A stretch of 64,000 nucleotides of DNA from Acidovorax sp. KKS102. GTDB taxonomy: Bacteria; Pseudomonadota; Gammaproteobacteria; Burkholderiales; Burkholderiaceae_C. Positions within the stretch are counted from its first letter, which is position 1. Each line of letters opens with the position of its first letter. The notes below the pieces were generated by a model. That model did no database searches. It was given only the letters and a program-made list of their open reading frames with translations, and was not told the origin of the DNA. Shown here piece after piece: positions 18,588 through 27,024 of the stretch. A program made the translations under genes and the position numbers. The stretch is from NCBI RefSeq assembly GCF_000302535.1, contig NC_018708.1, positions 1,116,001 through 1,180,000 on the forward strand, written 5' to 3'.

Positions 18588-18820
18588 GTCCGGGTTGGGG
18601 GCGGGCCGTGGCGGGGCGGTGAGGGCTGCATTGCAGCGGTTGCTGGCGATCGCCCGCGCGAGCCCAGTTCACCCTTGCAGACATCAAGCAGTCGCTCGGC
18701 GTCGGGCAATGCCGGCAATTTACACAGCCCTGCGTAAGCGTCCAGACAAGTCATTTTGATCCACTGACCTGTTACTAGGATGCTCGTATCTACCAACGAC
18801 TTGATGGGTGCGTGCGCACT
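18588..18820. other. Left edge of the island, no gene seen
   Basis: Bases just after alaC still look GC-rich; by about 18700 the composition drops. GTAAGCG at 18734-18740 resembles the terminal inverted repeat of IS66-family elements, and the bases to 18820 match the short leader such elements have before their first ORF. I did not find the matching right end. Confidence 0.45.
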
Positions 18821-18950
18821 ATGGATCAATCGATGCCAGACTACCGGCGGCGAGCTCACAGCGCGGAGTTCAAGGCGCAGGCTGTGTAAGCCTCGCAGCG
18901 GCCGGGCTTCTCAATGTGGCAGCTAGCGATCAACTCGATAGACATCGGGC
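18821..18950 (+). pseudogene. Decayed IS66-like OrfA (TnpA) fragment
   Basis: The first 22 codons read MDQSMPDYRRRAHSAEFKAQ..., a typical start for the small DNA-binding ORF of IS66-family elements (RRxHSxEFKAQVV). TAA at 18887-18889 stands where CAA (Gln) is expected, and the bases beyond still resemble the family (A-S-Q-R-P-G) before the frame decays. Together with GTAAGCG upstream this marks a dead insertion-sequence end at the island boundary. Confidence 0.55.
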
Positions 18951-19255
18951 GAACCTTGGGCCATATGGAATCGCTCGTGCTTCATCTCACGGTAGGCCGT
19001 GCTTAGCTTCGCGAACTCATCCATCTTGTCGTTGACGTAGTCCGGCACTTTGATCTCAACGCGGTTGGGGAAAACGACCTCACCATCGTCGGCCAATAGC
19101 GCATTCATCAGCTTCAGATCTCGGAAGCTCAGAAGCTCCGCCGACGTAGTCTCCAGAAGAGCGCGATTCGACCGGCTGCACTCGCCAAAAACCTGGCAAT
19201 CGGCGAGAGCTACTTCAAGATTTCGCATCATCTTTTCCTGGCTGGTTGAGACCAT
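18923..19255 (-). CDS. Hypothetical protein
   Basis: 110-aa ORF with ordinary protein-like composition and low Arg/Pro content, unlike the antisense shadows around it. It is probably helical in both halves, with a central segment GEVVFPNRVEIKVPDYVND. No family recognised. It lies between an IS remnant and another small ORF inside the island, so it may be a leftover of a larger system. Confidence 0.45.
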   Translation of the reverse strand: MVSTSQEKMMRNLEVALADCQVFGECSRSNRALLETTSAELLSFRDLKLMNALLADDGEVVFPNRVEIKVPDYVNDKMDEFAKLSTAYREMKHERFHMAQGSPDVYRVDR

Positions 19256-19275
19256 GTCTCGGATAGAAATGTTAT

Positions 19276-19659
19276 CTATGAATCGGCCGCGTTCGAGGTG
19301 GTTCCATAGATGCCTAGATGAGTGCTCTCATATAGCTCAAGCACGACGATAACCATGAGGACGTCGAGGTAAGCCTCGCGATCAGGGGTCGTCAGTAGTC
19401 GTTTCATGTTCATGATCGTAGTCGGCCGGCCATCACATTTTGACGACTGCAGTTGGTCGTGCCCAGGCTGTCCAGACCTCAAGCGCTCGAACCGCCCGGC
19501 GCGGACCCGCATGCCGGGTGGTGTGGCAGGGGCGGCTGCGATGATCGCAGCCACCGTATTCCGATCTACACAGCTCAGCTGCTGCGGCAAGTGTTTTTGA
19601 ACTGCATCGGCCCATCGTTGCGCGAACAAGTTGCCATGAAATGCGAAGTTAGCCTGCAA
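19276..19659 (-). CDS. Hypothetical protein, start uncertain
   Basis: 127-aa open frame on the same strand as the ORF at 18923-19255 and 20 bases upstream of it. Its last 45 residues (from MNMKRLL, ATG at 19413) include a hydrophobic helix LDVLMVIVVLELYE and look more protein-like than the Arg-rich middle, so the real gene may be only that short piece. No family recognised. Confidence 0.3.
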   Translation of the reverse strand: MQANFAFHGNLFAQRWADAVQKHLPQQLSCVDRNTVAAIIAAAPATPPGMRVRAGRFERLRSGQPGHDQLQSSKCDGRPTTIMNMKRLLTTPDREAYLDVLMVIVVLELYESTHLGIYGTTSNAADS

Positions 19660-19941
19660 TAATCATCTGCTACCAAATCACCAAATCACAAAATCACCGC
19701 CTCAGGAATGCCCTGAAATGATCTTTCTCGAGATCTTTCAATAACGGAGTTCACACCTCTTGAACATCCAAGATCGTGCACGCGCTTGCATCTAACAGGC
19801 AATCTGGGGAAATCATGAGGCTCTAGTGAAGGCAGGAGCACCTGTTATGACTCAACGATTGGTTGGCAGTTCATCACACAGGATGCACCCCGCACCAAAA
19901 ATGATTTTTCTACCGTAGTCAAACAGAATCAGGATGAATCG
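19660..19941. other. Intergenic region upstream of the chaperone-like module
   Basis: 282 AT-richer bases with no supported ORF. It must contain the promoter for the two genes at 19942-23170. The A-rich stretch near 19675-19700 (repeated AAATCA) is the only visible sequence feature. Confidence 0.4.
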
Positions 19942-21396
19942 ATGAACGCTCCGATCGAACCCATGACAGACCAAATGGCGCTGCAAGAAGCGTTGGCACA
20001 ACCAGATCTCGCCTCGCTTCAGGCCTTTCTGAGCAAGCAGATGGCTGTACAAAAGGTCCAAGCATTGATCAGGGGAGATGGCCTGAATGCTGTTTCGGAA
20101 CGAATACTTAACTTTGCTCGATTGGATCGTTCTCTGGAGTTGCTCGCTGCTGCCGCCTTGGCACGGATCGCTGCAGTTGCTGGCACGCGGGAATCCTATG
20201 TGACCGATTTGATTCCGGAACTGTTCTCCGTTCGTCCGGGATCGATCGAGGAGCTTTCAAAGGGCGACGACAAAGCCTATGCAGCTGCGGCTGTTGCCCT
20301 CTCAAAATCTGAATGGCAAGAAGACTACTGCATCGAAGAGGCATTGACCATCGATACAGCCGAGGAGGCCCGCAAAGTACTTTTGGCATCTGCACTGGAG
20401 ACCTCAGCAAGCCTCTCCCGATTCCTCAGACTGCTCGAAGTTAACAGTCCGATGCTCTACGAATTTCCAACCTACGATTCACGGATGAAAAGAGTCAGGC
20501 GCATCTTTTCTGCCGTGTCAGAGGTGCTTATCAGGTGGCAGGGCACGTTAGGCCACGAACCAGGCACCGCCCTTGGCGATTGCTTGGCAGCTTACTTACG
20601 CGGCGACGCAGAGTCGGCAGAGGCGGCCGTGGTGACTGATGTCATCGACTCAGGCCTGACCATTCTTGGACGCATGATCCAGCGCCGGTTCTCGTGCGCT
20701 TTCGATGCCAACTCCTACGCCATCGTTGAACGCGCTCAACAGGCTGTTCGAATCGGATGGCACGAGTTTCTATCCCGCTCATCTGCAATCCGAGAACTTC
20801 GAAGCGATTTGCTTGAAGCTGCCTTGGTGCTGGCCCGCCAAAACCGCACAGACAGTCGAATCATGGAGGTGATCGTCCTGGCATTTGGCTCCCGAGCCCA
20901 GGCGGCCTTAGCAATCGGAAGGCATTTCTCTGGGGCTCAAGACGCCGATCCTGACGTTCGCGCCTGGTGGGTCGCCGCGGGGGTTGTCGAGCGCAGTCAA
21001 CGGACCACCGAGCACACCTTCGGCAACAACGAAGACCAGCAAATCGGATCTCTTCTGATTGAGATGGAGAGCATCAAAGAGCCGATGGAAAAGCTCAGCC
21101 GCGCTGTCGTTCCCCTGCTTGAGATCTCCGATCCTGTCCTCGCCTCAACGATGAGAAATGCGGCCGCTGGATACGCTGAAATCGCGCAGACAACTCGCCG
21201 ACTCGCAAGGATGCGCAAGTTGAGCAAAACCGATCTCAAGGGCGAGCGCATGGAATACAACCCGCTTGAGCATGAAATGATCGGTGGCCATCAGCCAGGC
21301 GTTCGCTCAGTGCGCGTCGAACGAGATGGCATACGCAAAGAGTTCGGGGGCAAAGTGAAAACGCTTGTTAAGCCTTGGGTCAAACCTGAAGAATGA
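19942..21396 (+). CDS. Large helical protein with GrpE-like C-terminus, partner of the Hsp70-like ATPase
   Basis: 484-aa cytosolic protein, predicted almost entirely helical for residues 1-430. The last 50 residues (436-484) read YNPLEHEMIGG, then PGVRSVRVERDGIRKEFGGKVK, which follows the pattern of the GrpE beta-domain (YDPxxHEAV...V..V...GY...G...R.A.V.V). GrpE is the nucleotide-exchange factor of Hsp70, and the next gene, 11 bases downstream, encodes an Hsp70-like ATPase. I infer that this protein drives ADP release on that ATPase. It is much longer than housekeeping GrpE (about 180 aa). AGGA precedes the ATG by eight bases. Codon use is visibly more AT-tolerant than in flanking genes. Confidence 0.75.
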   Translation: MNAPIEPMTDQMALQEALAQPDLASLQAFLSKQMAVQKVQALIRGDGLNAVSERILNFARLDRSLELLAAAALARIAAVAGTRESYVTDLIPELFSVRPGSIEELSKGDDKAYAAAAVALSKSEWQEDYCIEEALTIDTAEEARKVLLASALETSASLSRFLRLLEVNSPMLYEFPTYDSRMKRVRRIFSAVSEVLIRWQGTLGHEPGTALGDCLAAYLRGDAESAEAAVVTDVIDSGLTILGRMIQRRFSCAFDANSYAIVERAQQAVRIGWHEFLSRSSAIRELRSDLLEAALVLARQNRTDSRIMEVIVLAFGSRAQAALAIGRHFSGAQDADPDVRAWWVAAGVVERSQRTTEHTFGNNEDQQIGSLLIEMESIKEPMEKLSRAVVPLLEISDPVLASTMRNAAAGYAEIAQTTRRLARMRKLSKTDLKGERMEYNPLEHEMIGGHQPGVRSVRVERDGIRKEFGGKVKTLVKPWVKPEE

Positions 21397-21406
21397 GGGA
21401 GCTAAC

Positions 21407-23170
21407 GTGGAAGATATTGAAGCCAAATTTTTGATCGCCAACTTGCTTGGACGCATCGTCAAGGACGCGAACGGCACCATGAGTTTGCCAGGCGTCCTGA
21501 CTGCATCCGAATACACTGCACTGACAATCGCACTTGCGAGATTGAGCAGTACAGCGCCGGCGATTCAGCCAACGCCCGTTGATGCTTCGGTGCCGACACC
21601 AGCCCCCCCTGCCTCGGTGGTTCCGCCAGTCAATAGTGTCGAGCCTCCAAGCATTCCCCCAGTTGCGCCACCTGTTGCAGTCCCTGTCGAACAGCCAGTT
21701 TCGCCTCCTTTGCCAGCACGGGTGAAGATCAATTCATCTGTGCTCTCGCTTCCGCAGGTCGAGAACATGCGCCTGTGCCTGGACTTTGGAACAGCCATGT
21801 CTAAGGCAACGCTGGTCCACGACGATGAGCCAGAGCACATCGTCGTTCTTGAACTCGGTAAACCAGGAGACCAGGAGCAACTCAGCCCAGTTATGCTGAT
21901 CTCCTCGGTGTACATCGACAATGAGGGGCTCATCTGGTTCGGCAAGAGCGCGGTTGATCGGTCTCAGATCGAGGGTAATGACGGCTCCCGCCAGCGGTTG
22001 GACAACATTAAGCGTCGGCTTTCGGAGGACGGGTACAACGAACGGGTAAGCACGCCCACGTTCGCGCCCGAAGGGGTCAAAGTGACCTACGGCGAGATGA
22101 TCATTGCCTACCTCATGTTCCTGACCTGGGCAACCAATCGCTCACTAGAATCTCTCGGTTACGCAAGAAATATCCGAAGGCGCTTTGCCATGCCCTGCTT
22201 CCCAGGTGAAAAGTCCCGCGATGTCTCCCACACGTTGCGCAAAACTCTCGGCGAGGCTCAGATTCTTGCCGATACCTTCTCTGACTCGATGATGAATGGC
22301 ATACCCGTGGGCGCGTTCGTCGAGGCAGTCAAAGAAGTCAAGGCTGCGAAATTCGAATTCCCCTTCATGGGTGAAGACATCACGGAACCTCTTGGAGTCG
22401 CGGGCGCCCTCATGAGTTGGCGCAATCGCGTTGACATGCTTGTGATGGTGGTCGACGTAGGTGCAGGCACAAGCGACTTCAGTCTCTACAGGGTGGTTGT
22501 TGACCCGCAAAGATCTGAAAACACTGCCATGGAGATTTCCTCGAGCGCACGCGGCATCACCGAAGCAGGCAACTATCTTGACCGTGTCCTCATCGAGTTC
22601 ATCCTTAAGAAAGCTGGTATCACCTCCAGTGACCATGACGCTGTGCTGGCCAGAGGGAAGTTGGAACTCAACATACGCGACTACAAGGAAACTATTTTCA
22701 ACGAAGGTTTCGTTTTCATTGCGATGTCGAACAACCTCGACGTAGAGATCGAACTGGACGAATTCCTTGGCCTCGAAGCCGTGAAGTTGTTTGGAAAATC
22801 TCTCAAAGATGCAATGGAAAACATCCTGGAGACTGTCGATGAAAGCGTTGTTGATTGGGTCCTTGCAAACCCAGGTCGCTATCTGACAATCGCGCTCACC
22901 GGCGGTGGTGCAACACTGCCCATGGTCAAAGATCTGGCGAGAGAGCCTCTTACCATTCGCGGCCGAAAGGTTCGAGTTCAAGCTGCCTTACCGTTTCCGA
23001 CATGGCTCCAAGAAGAGTACTCCGAACTGGAGGATGACTTTGCCCGCATTGCCGTGTCCCTGGGCGGCGCGCGCAAACGCCTAGTGAATCGAGGAGCAGG
23101 CGCAACAATCATTGGTGGCGACTTGCAACAGCCGCCCAAACTGGGCGGTTACTACCTGAGGGGGAACTAA
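21407..23170 (+). CDS. Hsp70-like (actin-fold) ATPase with N-terminal helical domain and proline-rich linker
   Basis: 587 aa if started at GTG 21407, which has GAGGGAG six bases upstream; ATG 21365 inside the previous gene is a poorer choice. Residues 1-48 form a small helical domain (KFLIANLLGRIV, LTASEYTALTIALARL). Residues 49-104 are a Pro/Val-rich linker. Residues about 120-570 are an actin/Hsp70-type ATPase: phosphate-1 LCLDFGTAMSK (123-133), phosphate-2 VVDVGAGTSDFSLY (about 348-361) and adenosine motif IALTGGGATLPM (about 494-505). There is no room for a canonical substrate-binding domain after the ATPase. Its pairing with a GrpE-like gene suggests a dedicated chaperone or switch. Confidence 0.8.
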   Translation: MEDIEAKFLIANLLGRIVKDANGTMSLPGVLTASEYTALTIALARLSSTAPAIQPTPVDASVPTPAPPASVVPPVNSVEPPSIPPVAPPVAVPVEQPVSPPLPARVKINSSVLSLPQVENMRLCLDFGTAMSKATLVHDDEPEHIVVLELGKPGDQEQLSPVMLISSVYIDNEGLIWFGKSAVDRSQIEGNDGSRQRLDNIKRRLSEDGYNERVSTPTFAPEGVKVTYGEMIIAYLMFLTWATNRSLESLGYARNIRRRFAMPCFPGEKSRDVSHTLRKTLGEAQILADTFSDSMMNGIPVGAFVEAVKEVKAAKFEFPFMGEDITEPLGVAGALMSWRNRVDMLVMVVDVGAGTSDFSLYRVVVDPQRSENTAMEISSSARGITEAGNYLDRVLIEFILKKAGITSSDHDAVLARGKLELNIRDYKETIFNEGFVFIAMSNNLDVEIELDEFLGLEAVKLFGKSLKDAMENILETVDESVVDWVLANPGRYLTIALTGGGATLPMVKDLAREPLTIRGRKVRVQAALPFPTWLQEEYSELEDDFARIAVSLGGARKRLVNRGAGATIIGGDLQQPPKLGGYYLRGN

Positions 23171-23688
23171 CAGTTCAAAACCGCCCTCACCAGTGCTGGT
23201 AATTACTCCCAGCGTGGTCAGAGGGTCGGTCACGATGACAGACATCTCGAACCTTGTGCGCTAGTAGGTCACATCCGCGCAGCTTGCTGTCGATTCCCAA
23301 ATTAATAAGTGCGAGCTCGCGCACCCGATTTTCTATCTGCAGACACACACGCAGTGCCCAGATGCTTTGGGCTTGAATGGCACTTTCTGACCAACGGTCT
23401 TGCCTTTGTTCCATGGCTCACGATGAACAACGCCTGGAAGGGATTGCATGGTGATCTCCCATTCAGCGGAAAGACACGCAACGTGCACCTTCTCGATTCA
23501 GTTGTCCACTCGCAACCACACTGACAGTGTCAGATTTCGCGGTGGAGAAGGACGCATGGCGATATTCGTCATCGTCTGCTTGGGATAACAGCAGTCACTC
23601 AATGAGTGCGACCTGACCGTCCGCAACCAGCCTGAAGCGGACGCCCATTCGCACGCTTGCGGTCTGGCGGCCCCCCGCGTTCGCTGCC
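23171..23688. other. Right part of the island, no supported gene
   Basis: 518 bases between the Hsp70-like gene and ureD. The first 350 are AT-richer like the island; composition becomes GC-rich near 23640. I see only short ORFs without family features and a small palindrome CTGACAGTGTCAG near 23520. No tRNA or integrase marks an attachment site. Confidence 0.4.
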
Positions 23689-24525
23689 TCACATCGCCCA
23701 GATCCGGGGTGCTTCCCCATCCAGAGACCACATCGCCCGACGCCAAACCACCCGCACCGCCTTGAGCAGCTTCATCGCCGGCTCCACCTGCGGTGCCAGC
23801 ACGCGCACCACCACCATGCGGTCGTTGGGGCTGGTGGCGCCTGCGGTGGCTTGGACCTGGGGGTGCTGATCCATCATTGCCCGGGCCGCGTCCAGGGCCG
23901 CGTCGCGGCGCGTGCGGTCGAGGGGCGTGCCTGCGGCAAAGAACATGCTGGCCATGCAGCGGTGGCCCGCTAACCCCAAAGGGCTGCTCAGCAGCCGGTC
24001 ATCGGCGGCGTCGATCACGCCGCGCTCCAGCCACAGGCCGGGCACTTCCAGGTGCTGGGTGAAGCGGCCTTGCTCGAACGGCTGGCCCGCGTGGGGCAGG
24101 CCCAGCGCGGTCACGTCCCAGGCGATGCATTCGGAGCCGGGAGCCAGGTTCAGCGTGAGGTGGTTTTCGGCGTGGCAGGCGCTGTAGCACAGGGCTTCGA
24201 GTGGCAGCCATTCCAGGCGCGCGCCTTCGGCCAGGGTGAGGTGGCTGCGCTGTAGCGCCAGCGGGCCGGTGGAGCGGTAAAAGCGCGTGGCGCCGGGCGT
24301 GGTGACCAGGCCGTGGGCGCCGGGGCCCACGGTGGTGGTGATGTCCAGCGTGTCGCCGCCCACCAGGCCGCCTGGCGGGTGCACCAGCACGTTGTGGCAG
24401 ATGGCGTCGCCCTCGGGGTACAGGCTTTGCAGGATGCGCAGCGGCCCGTTGTGCTCATAGCGGGCGACGGTGCGGGCGTTGTGTTCTGCCGTGTAGTCGA
24501 GCTGAAGGCGGGCGTGCCAGGGCAT
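23689..24525 (-). CDS. ureD: Urease accessory protein UreD
   Basis: Scaffold protein (278 aa) that, with UreF and UreG, delivers nickel to urease. Family features: HPPGGLVGGDTLDITTTVGPGAHGLVTTPGATRFYRS near residue 50, the mid-domain LEWLPLEALCYSACHAENHLTLNLAPGS, and the C-terminal WRRAMWSLDGEAPRIWAM typical of UreD. It is full length. No ureA, ureB, ureC, ureE, ureF or ureG lies in the window, and the island starts where ureA would be expected downstream. The urt transporter is about 12 kb away on the other strand. Confidence 0.93.
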   Translation of the reverse strand: MPWHARLQLDYTAEHNARTVARYEHNGPLRILQSLYPEGDAICHNVLVHPPGGLVGGDTLDITTTVGPGAHGLVTTPGATRFYRSTGPLALQRSHLTLAEGARLEWLPLEALCYSACHAENHLTLNLAPGSECIAWDVTALGLPHAGQPFEQGRFTQHLEVPGLWLERGVIDAADDRLLSSPLGLAGHRCMASMFFAAGTPLDRTRRDAALDAARAMMDQHPQVQATAGATSPNDRMVVVRVLAPQVEPAMKLLKAVRVVWRRAMWSLDGEAPRIWAM

Positions 24526-24537
24526 GGGGTGATGGTC

Positions 24538-24590
24538 TGCTACGAAATGAGTAGCTGATTATGCCCTGCAGGCAAGCGGTAGAGGCCTGC
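24538..24590 (-). repeat. Dispersed palindromic intergenic repeat, copy 6 (degenerate)
   Basis: GCTACGAAATGAGTAGCT followed by a spacer and AAGCGGTAGAGGCC. The order of motifs matches the other copies with several changes. It sits between the ureD start and the end of the FAD oxidoreductase gene. Confidence 0.45.
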
Positions 24591-24616
24591 GGGTGGGTGC
24601 ACGCCACCCGTTTTCT

Positions 24617-26002
24617 CTACGCTGTTTGGCGTACGGGTGTCTGCACGGGGGCTGTGGGTTCGGCCGTGTACCAGCTGCGCAGCTTGCCCGGGTTGAGCAG
24701 GCCCTGGGGGTCAAAGCGGCGCTTCATGCCCACCACGGCCGGGTCCAGGTGGTTCTGCTTGCCGTCTTCCACGATGTACACGTGCGGGTTGTTGATCTGC
24801 ACGCCGTGGTCGCGGTAGATCTGCATGATCTGGTTCAGGCGCTCCTCAGTGGTGTAGCGGATGATCTGCAGGCCGCTGCAGTTGAAGGCGCCTTCCTTGG
24901 TGCGCAAGAACTCCAGGTGCATCATTACCTCGCCCTTCAGCGCGGCCTCCAGCGCCTTCACCTGTTTCAGGCGGTGCATGGGGTTAAAGCCGCTCTGGAT
25001 GTAGGTCAGGCCCTTGTCCACCTTGAGGGCGTGCAGGGTGGTGTGGTTCCAGGTGTATTCGAGCAGCGTCTTGTGGCTGCTGGCCACTTCATCGGCCGTC
25101 TTGCGGTAGGTGACCTGGCCGCCGTGCTGGGCCACCATGTCGCGCATGCCGGCTTCGGAGTGCGGTGCCACCAGCAGCAGCACGGCGTGCTGGTCGGCGG
25201 GCAGGTGCTCTGCCAGGCTGGTGAAGTACTGCGGGATGGGGGCAGCCACAAAACACACCTCTTTTTTCTCCAGCCCGGGGGCGCTGCCAAAGCGGTCAGC
25301 AAACTCCAGCGCGGCGTCAAACTGCTCGAAGGTGGCGATGCACTCGGTCCACTCCACAGCGGGGGTCAGGGCCACTTCCAGCTCCAGCACGATGCCGTTG
25401 GTGCCGTAGGTGTGGTGCAGCAGCATGGCCTCGGGGCCACGCAGTTCGATGACTTGGGGCTCGGGCTCTACCGTCATCGCACGCACGGCCAGTACATTGC
25501 CGGGCGCGGCCAGCGGGCCGTGGTTGATGGAGCCCGCACCGCCAAAGCCGCCGCCAAACAGCCCGCCCAGCGTGGCGCTGCGGTAGGTGCTGGGAAGCCA
25601 GCGCAGTTCTTGCCCGTGGGGCTTGGCCTGCGCATCAAATTCCGCCAGCCGGATGCCCGACTGCGCGCGGCCTACGCCGCCACGCACCCAGCCAAAGGCG
25701 TTGTAGCCCGACAGGTCCAGGATCACGCCGCCATGCAGCGGTGTGCTTTGGCCGTAGTTGCCGGTGCCGCTGCCGCGTACGGTGAGGGGAATGCCAGCAC
25801 TGGCGCAGGCCGCTACCACCTGGCGGATTTCTGCTTCGGTGCGCGGGCGCACGGCGATGTCGCCGCGCTTGCCTGCCAGGTCTCGCTTGAGCACGGGGCT
25901 GAACCAGGCAAAGTCCTGTGAGAGGCGGCCCACGCGCAGCGGGTCGGCAATCCAGTCCAGGTCGGGCAGCAGGTCGGGCAGTTGTTGGGCGGTGGTGGTC
26001 AT
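24617..26002 (-). CDS. FAD-binding (PCMH/GlcD-type) oxidoreductase
   Basis: 461-aa flavoprotein of the FAD-linked oxidase family. The FAD-binding domain covers about 45-225 (AVRPRTEAEIRQVVAA, RGSGTGNYGQSTPLHGG, LGGLFGGGFGGAGSINHG, YGTNGIVLELEVAL); the C-terminal cap ends in DPQGLLNPGKLRSW, the classic family ending. It probably oxidises a hydroxy acid or an alicyclic/heterocyclic intermediate. MTTTAQQLPD at 26002 gives the normal start; the frame is open far upstream as a shadow. It is the last gene of the nine-gene operon, 101 bases after the permease. Confidence 0.88.
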   Translation of the reverse strand: MTTTAQQLPDLLPDLDWIADPLRVGRLSQDFAWFSPVLKRDLAGKRGDIAVRPRTEAEIRQVVAACASAGIPLTVRGSGTGNYGQSTPLHGGVILDLSGYNAFGWVRGGVGRAQSGIRLAEFDAQAKPHGQELRWLPSTYRSATLGGLFGGGFGGAGSINHGPLAAPGNVLAVRAMTVEPEPQVIELRGPEAMLLHHTYGTNGIVLELEVALTPAVEWTECIATFEQFDAALEFADRFGSAPGLEKKEVCFVAAPIPQYFTSLAEHLPADQHAVLLLVAPHSEAGMRDMVAQHGGQVTYRKTADEVASSHKTLLEYTWNHTTLHALKVDKGLTYIQSGFNPMHRLKQVKALEAALKGEVMMHLEFLRTKEGAFNCSGLQIIRYTTEERLNQIMQIYRDHGVQINNPHVYIVEDGKQNHLDPAVVGMKRRFDPQGLLNPGKLRSWYTAEPTAPVQTPVRQTA

Positions 26003-26103
26003 GTCGGTATCTCCTTGGCAGCTGGTGGCCGTTTTAGGCAAAAGGAAGCCCGTGCCGCGCGCCAGTGGCTGCGCGCGGTGTGTTGGCGATGGGGGTGAAA
26101 GGT

Positions 26104-27024
26104 CTAGTCGTGCGACGTTTCGCTGGCGTGCCAGCCGCCCAGGGCGACACGGGTGAGCCATGCCATCAACACAAACAGCGCGACGCCGGTGAGCGAGATC
26201 AGCAGCAGCGCAGCAAACATGCGCGGGATGTTGAGCTGAAAGCCGGCCTGCAGGATCTGGTACGCCAGCCCTGCACCCTGGCCCCCGGTGCCCGCCACAA
26301 ACTCCGCCACCACGGCGCCGATGAGCGCGAGGCCGCTGGAGATGCGCAGCCCGCCAAAGAAGTAGGGCAGGGCGCTGGGGATGCGCAGGCGCAGCAGGGT
26401 CTGCAGCCGCGTGGCGCGGTTGAGCTGGAAGTAGCTTTGCAGATCCGGCTCCACACTGCGCAGGCCCAGCGTGGTGTTGCTGATGATGGGGAACAGGGCC
26501 ACCAGAGCGGCGCAGATCACCATCGATGCCGTCGGGTCCTTCACCCAGATGATGATGAGCGGCGCTACGGCCACGATGGGCGTGACCTGCAGCAGCACGG
26601 CGTAGGGGAATAGCGCCGTCTCGATGCGCTTGCTCTGAACGAACAGGAACGAGATCAGCACCCCCGCCACCGTGGCCACCACAAAGGCCAGCACCGTGAT
26701 CTTGACGGTGACCCACAACGAGCCGCCGAGGGCCGCCCAGTCGGTGAACAGCGTCTTCATCATTAGGATGGGCGAGGGCACCAGGTAGGGCGGCAGCTCC
26801 ATGGCCGTGACCAGGCCCTGCCACAGCGCGATCAGCACCAGGCCGACCAGCACGGGGTAGACCACGCGCTGCACGCGGGGCTGGGCCATGAGCGGCGGGC
26901 GTTTGGGCGTGGTCTTGGTGCCAGGTATGGCAGCGACTGGTGCAGGCGCCGAGCGCGAGGCGGCTGCGGGGTGCGCGGTGACCACGGGCGACGCGATGGG
27001 TGCGGAAGGGAAAGGGGTGCTCAT
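26104..27024 (-). CDS. ABC transporter permease (SsuC/TauC type)
   Basis: Membrane subunit (306 aa) of an importer of the nitrate/sulfonate/taurine/pyrimidine-precursor class. A roughly 60-residue Pro/Ala-rich N-terminal tail precedes six hydrophobic segments. The EAA-like loop is in LQTLLRLRIPSALPYFFGGLRISSGLALIGAVVAEF. ATG 27024 overlaps the ATPase stop by four bases, so the two are translationally coupled. It works with the ATPase (27021-27863) and binding protein (27935-28939). Confidence 0.9.
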   Translation of the reverse strand: MSTPFPSAPIASPVVTAHPAAASRSAPAPVAAIPGTKTTPKRPPLMAQPRVQRVVYPVLVGLVLIALWQGLVTAMELPPYLVPSPILMMKTLFTDWAALGGSLWVTVKITVLAFVVATVAGVLISFLFVQSKRIETALFPYAVLLQVTPIVAVAPLIIIWVKDPTASMVICAALVALFPIISNTTLGLRSVEPDLQSYFQLNRATRLQTLLRLRIPSALPYFFGGLRISSGLALIGAVVAEFVAGTGGQGAGLAYQILQAGFQLNIPRMFAALLLISLTGVALFVLMAWLTRVALGGWHASETSHD

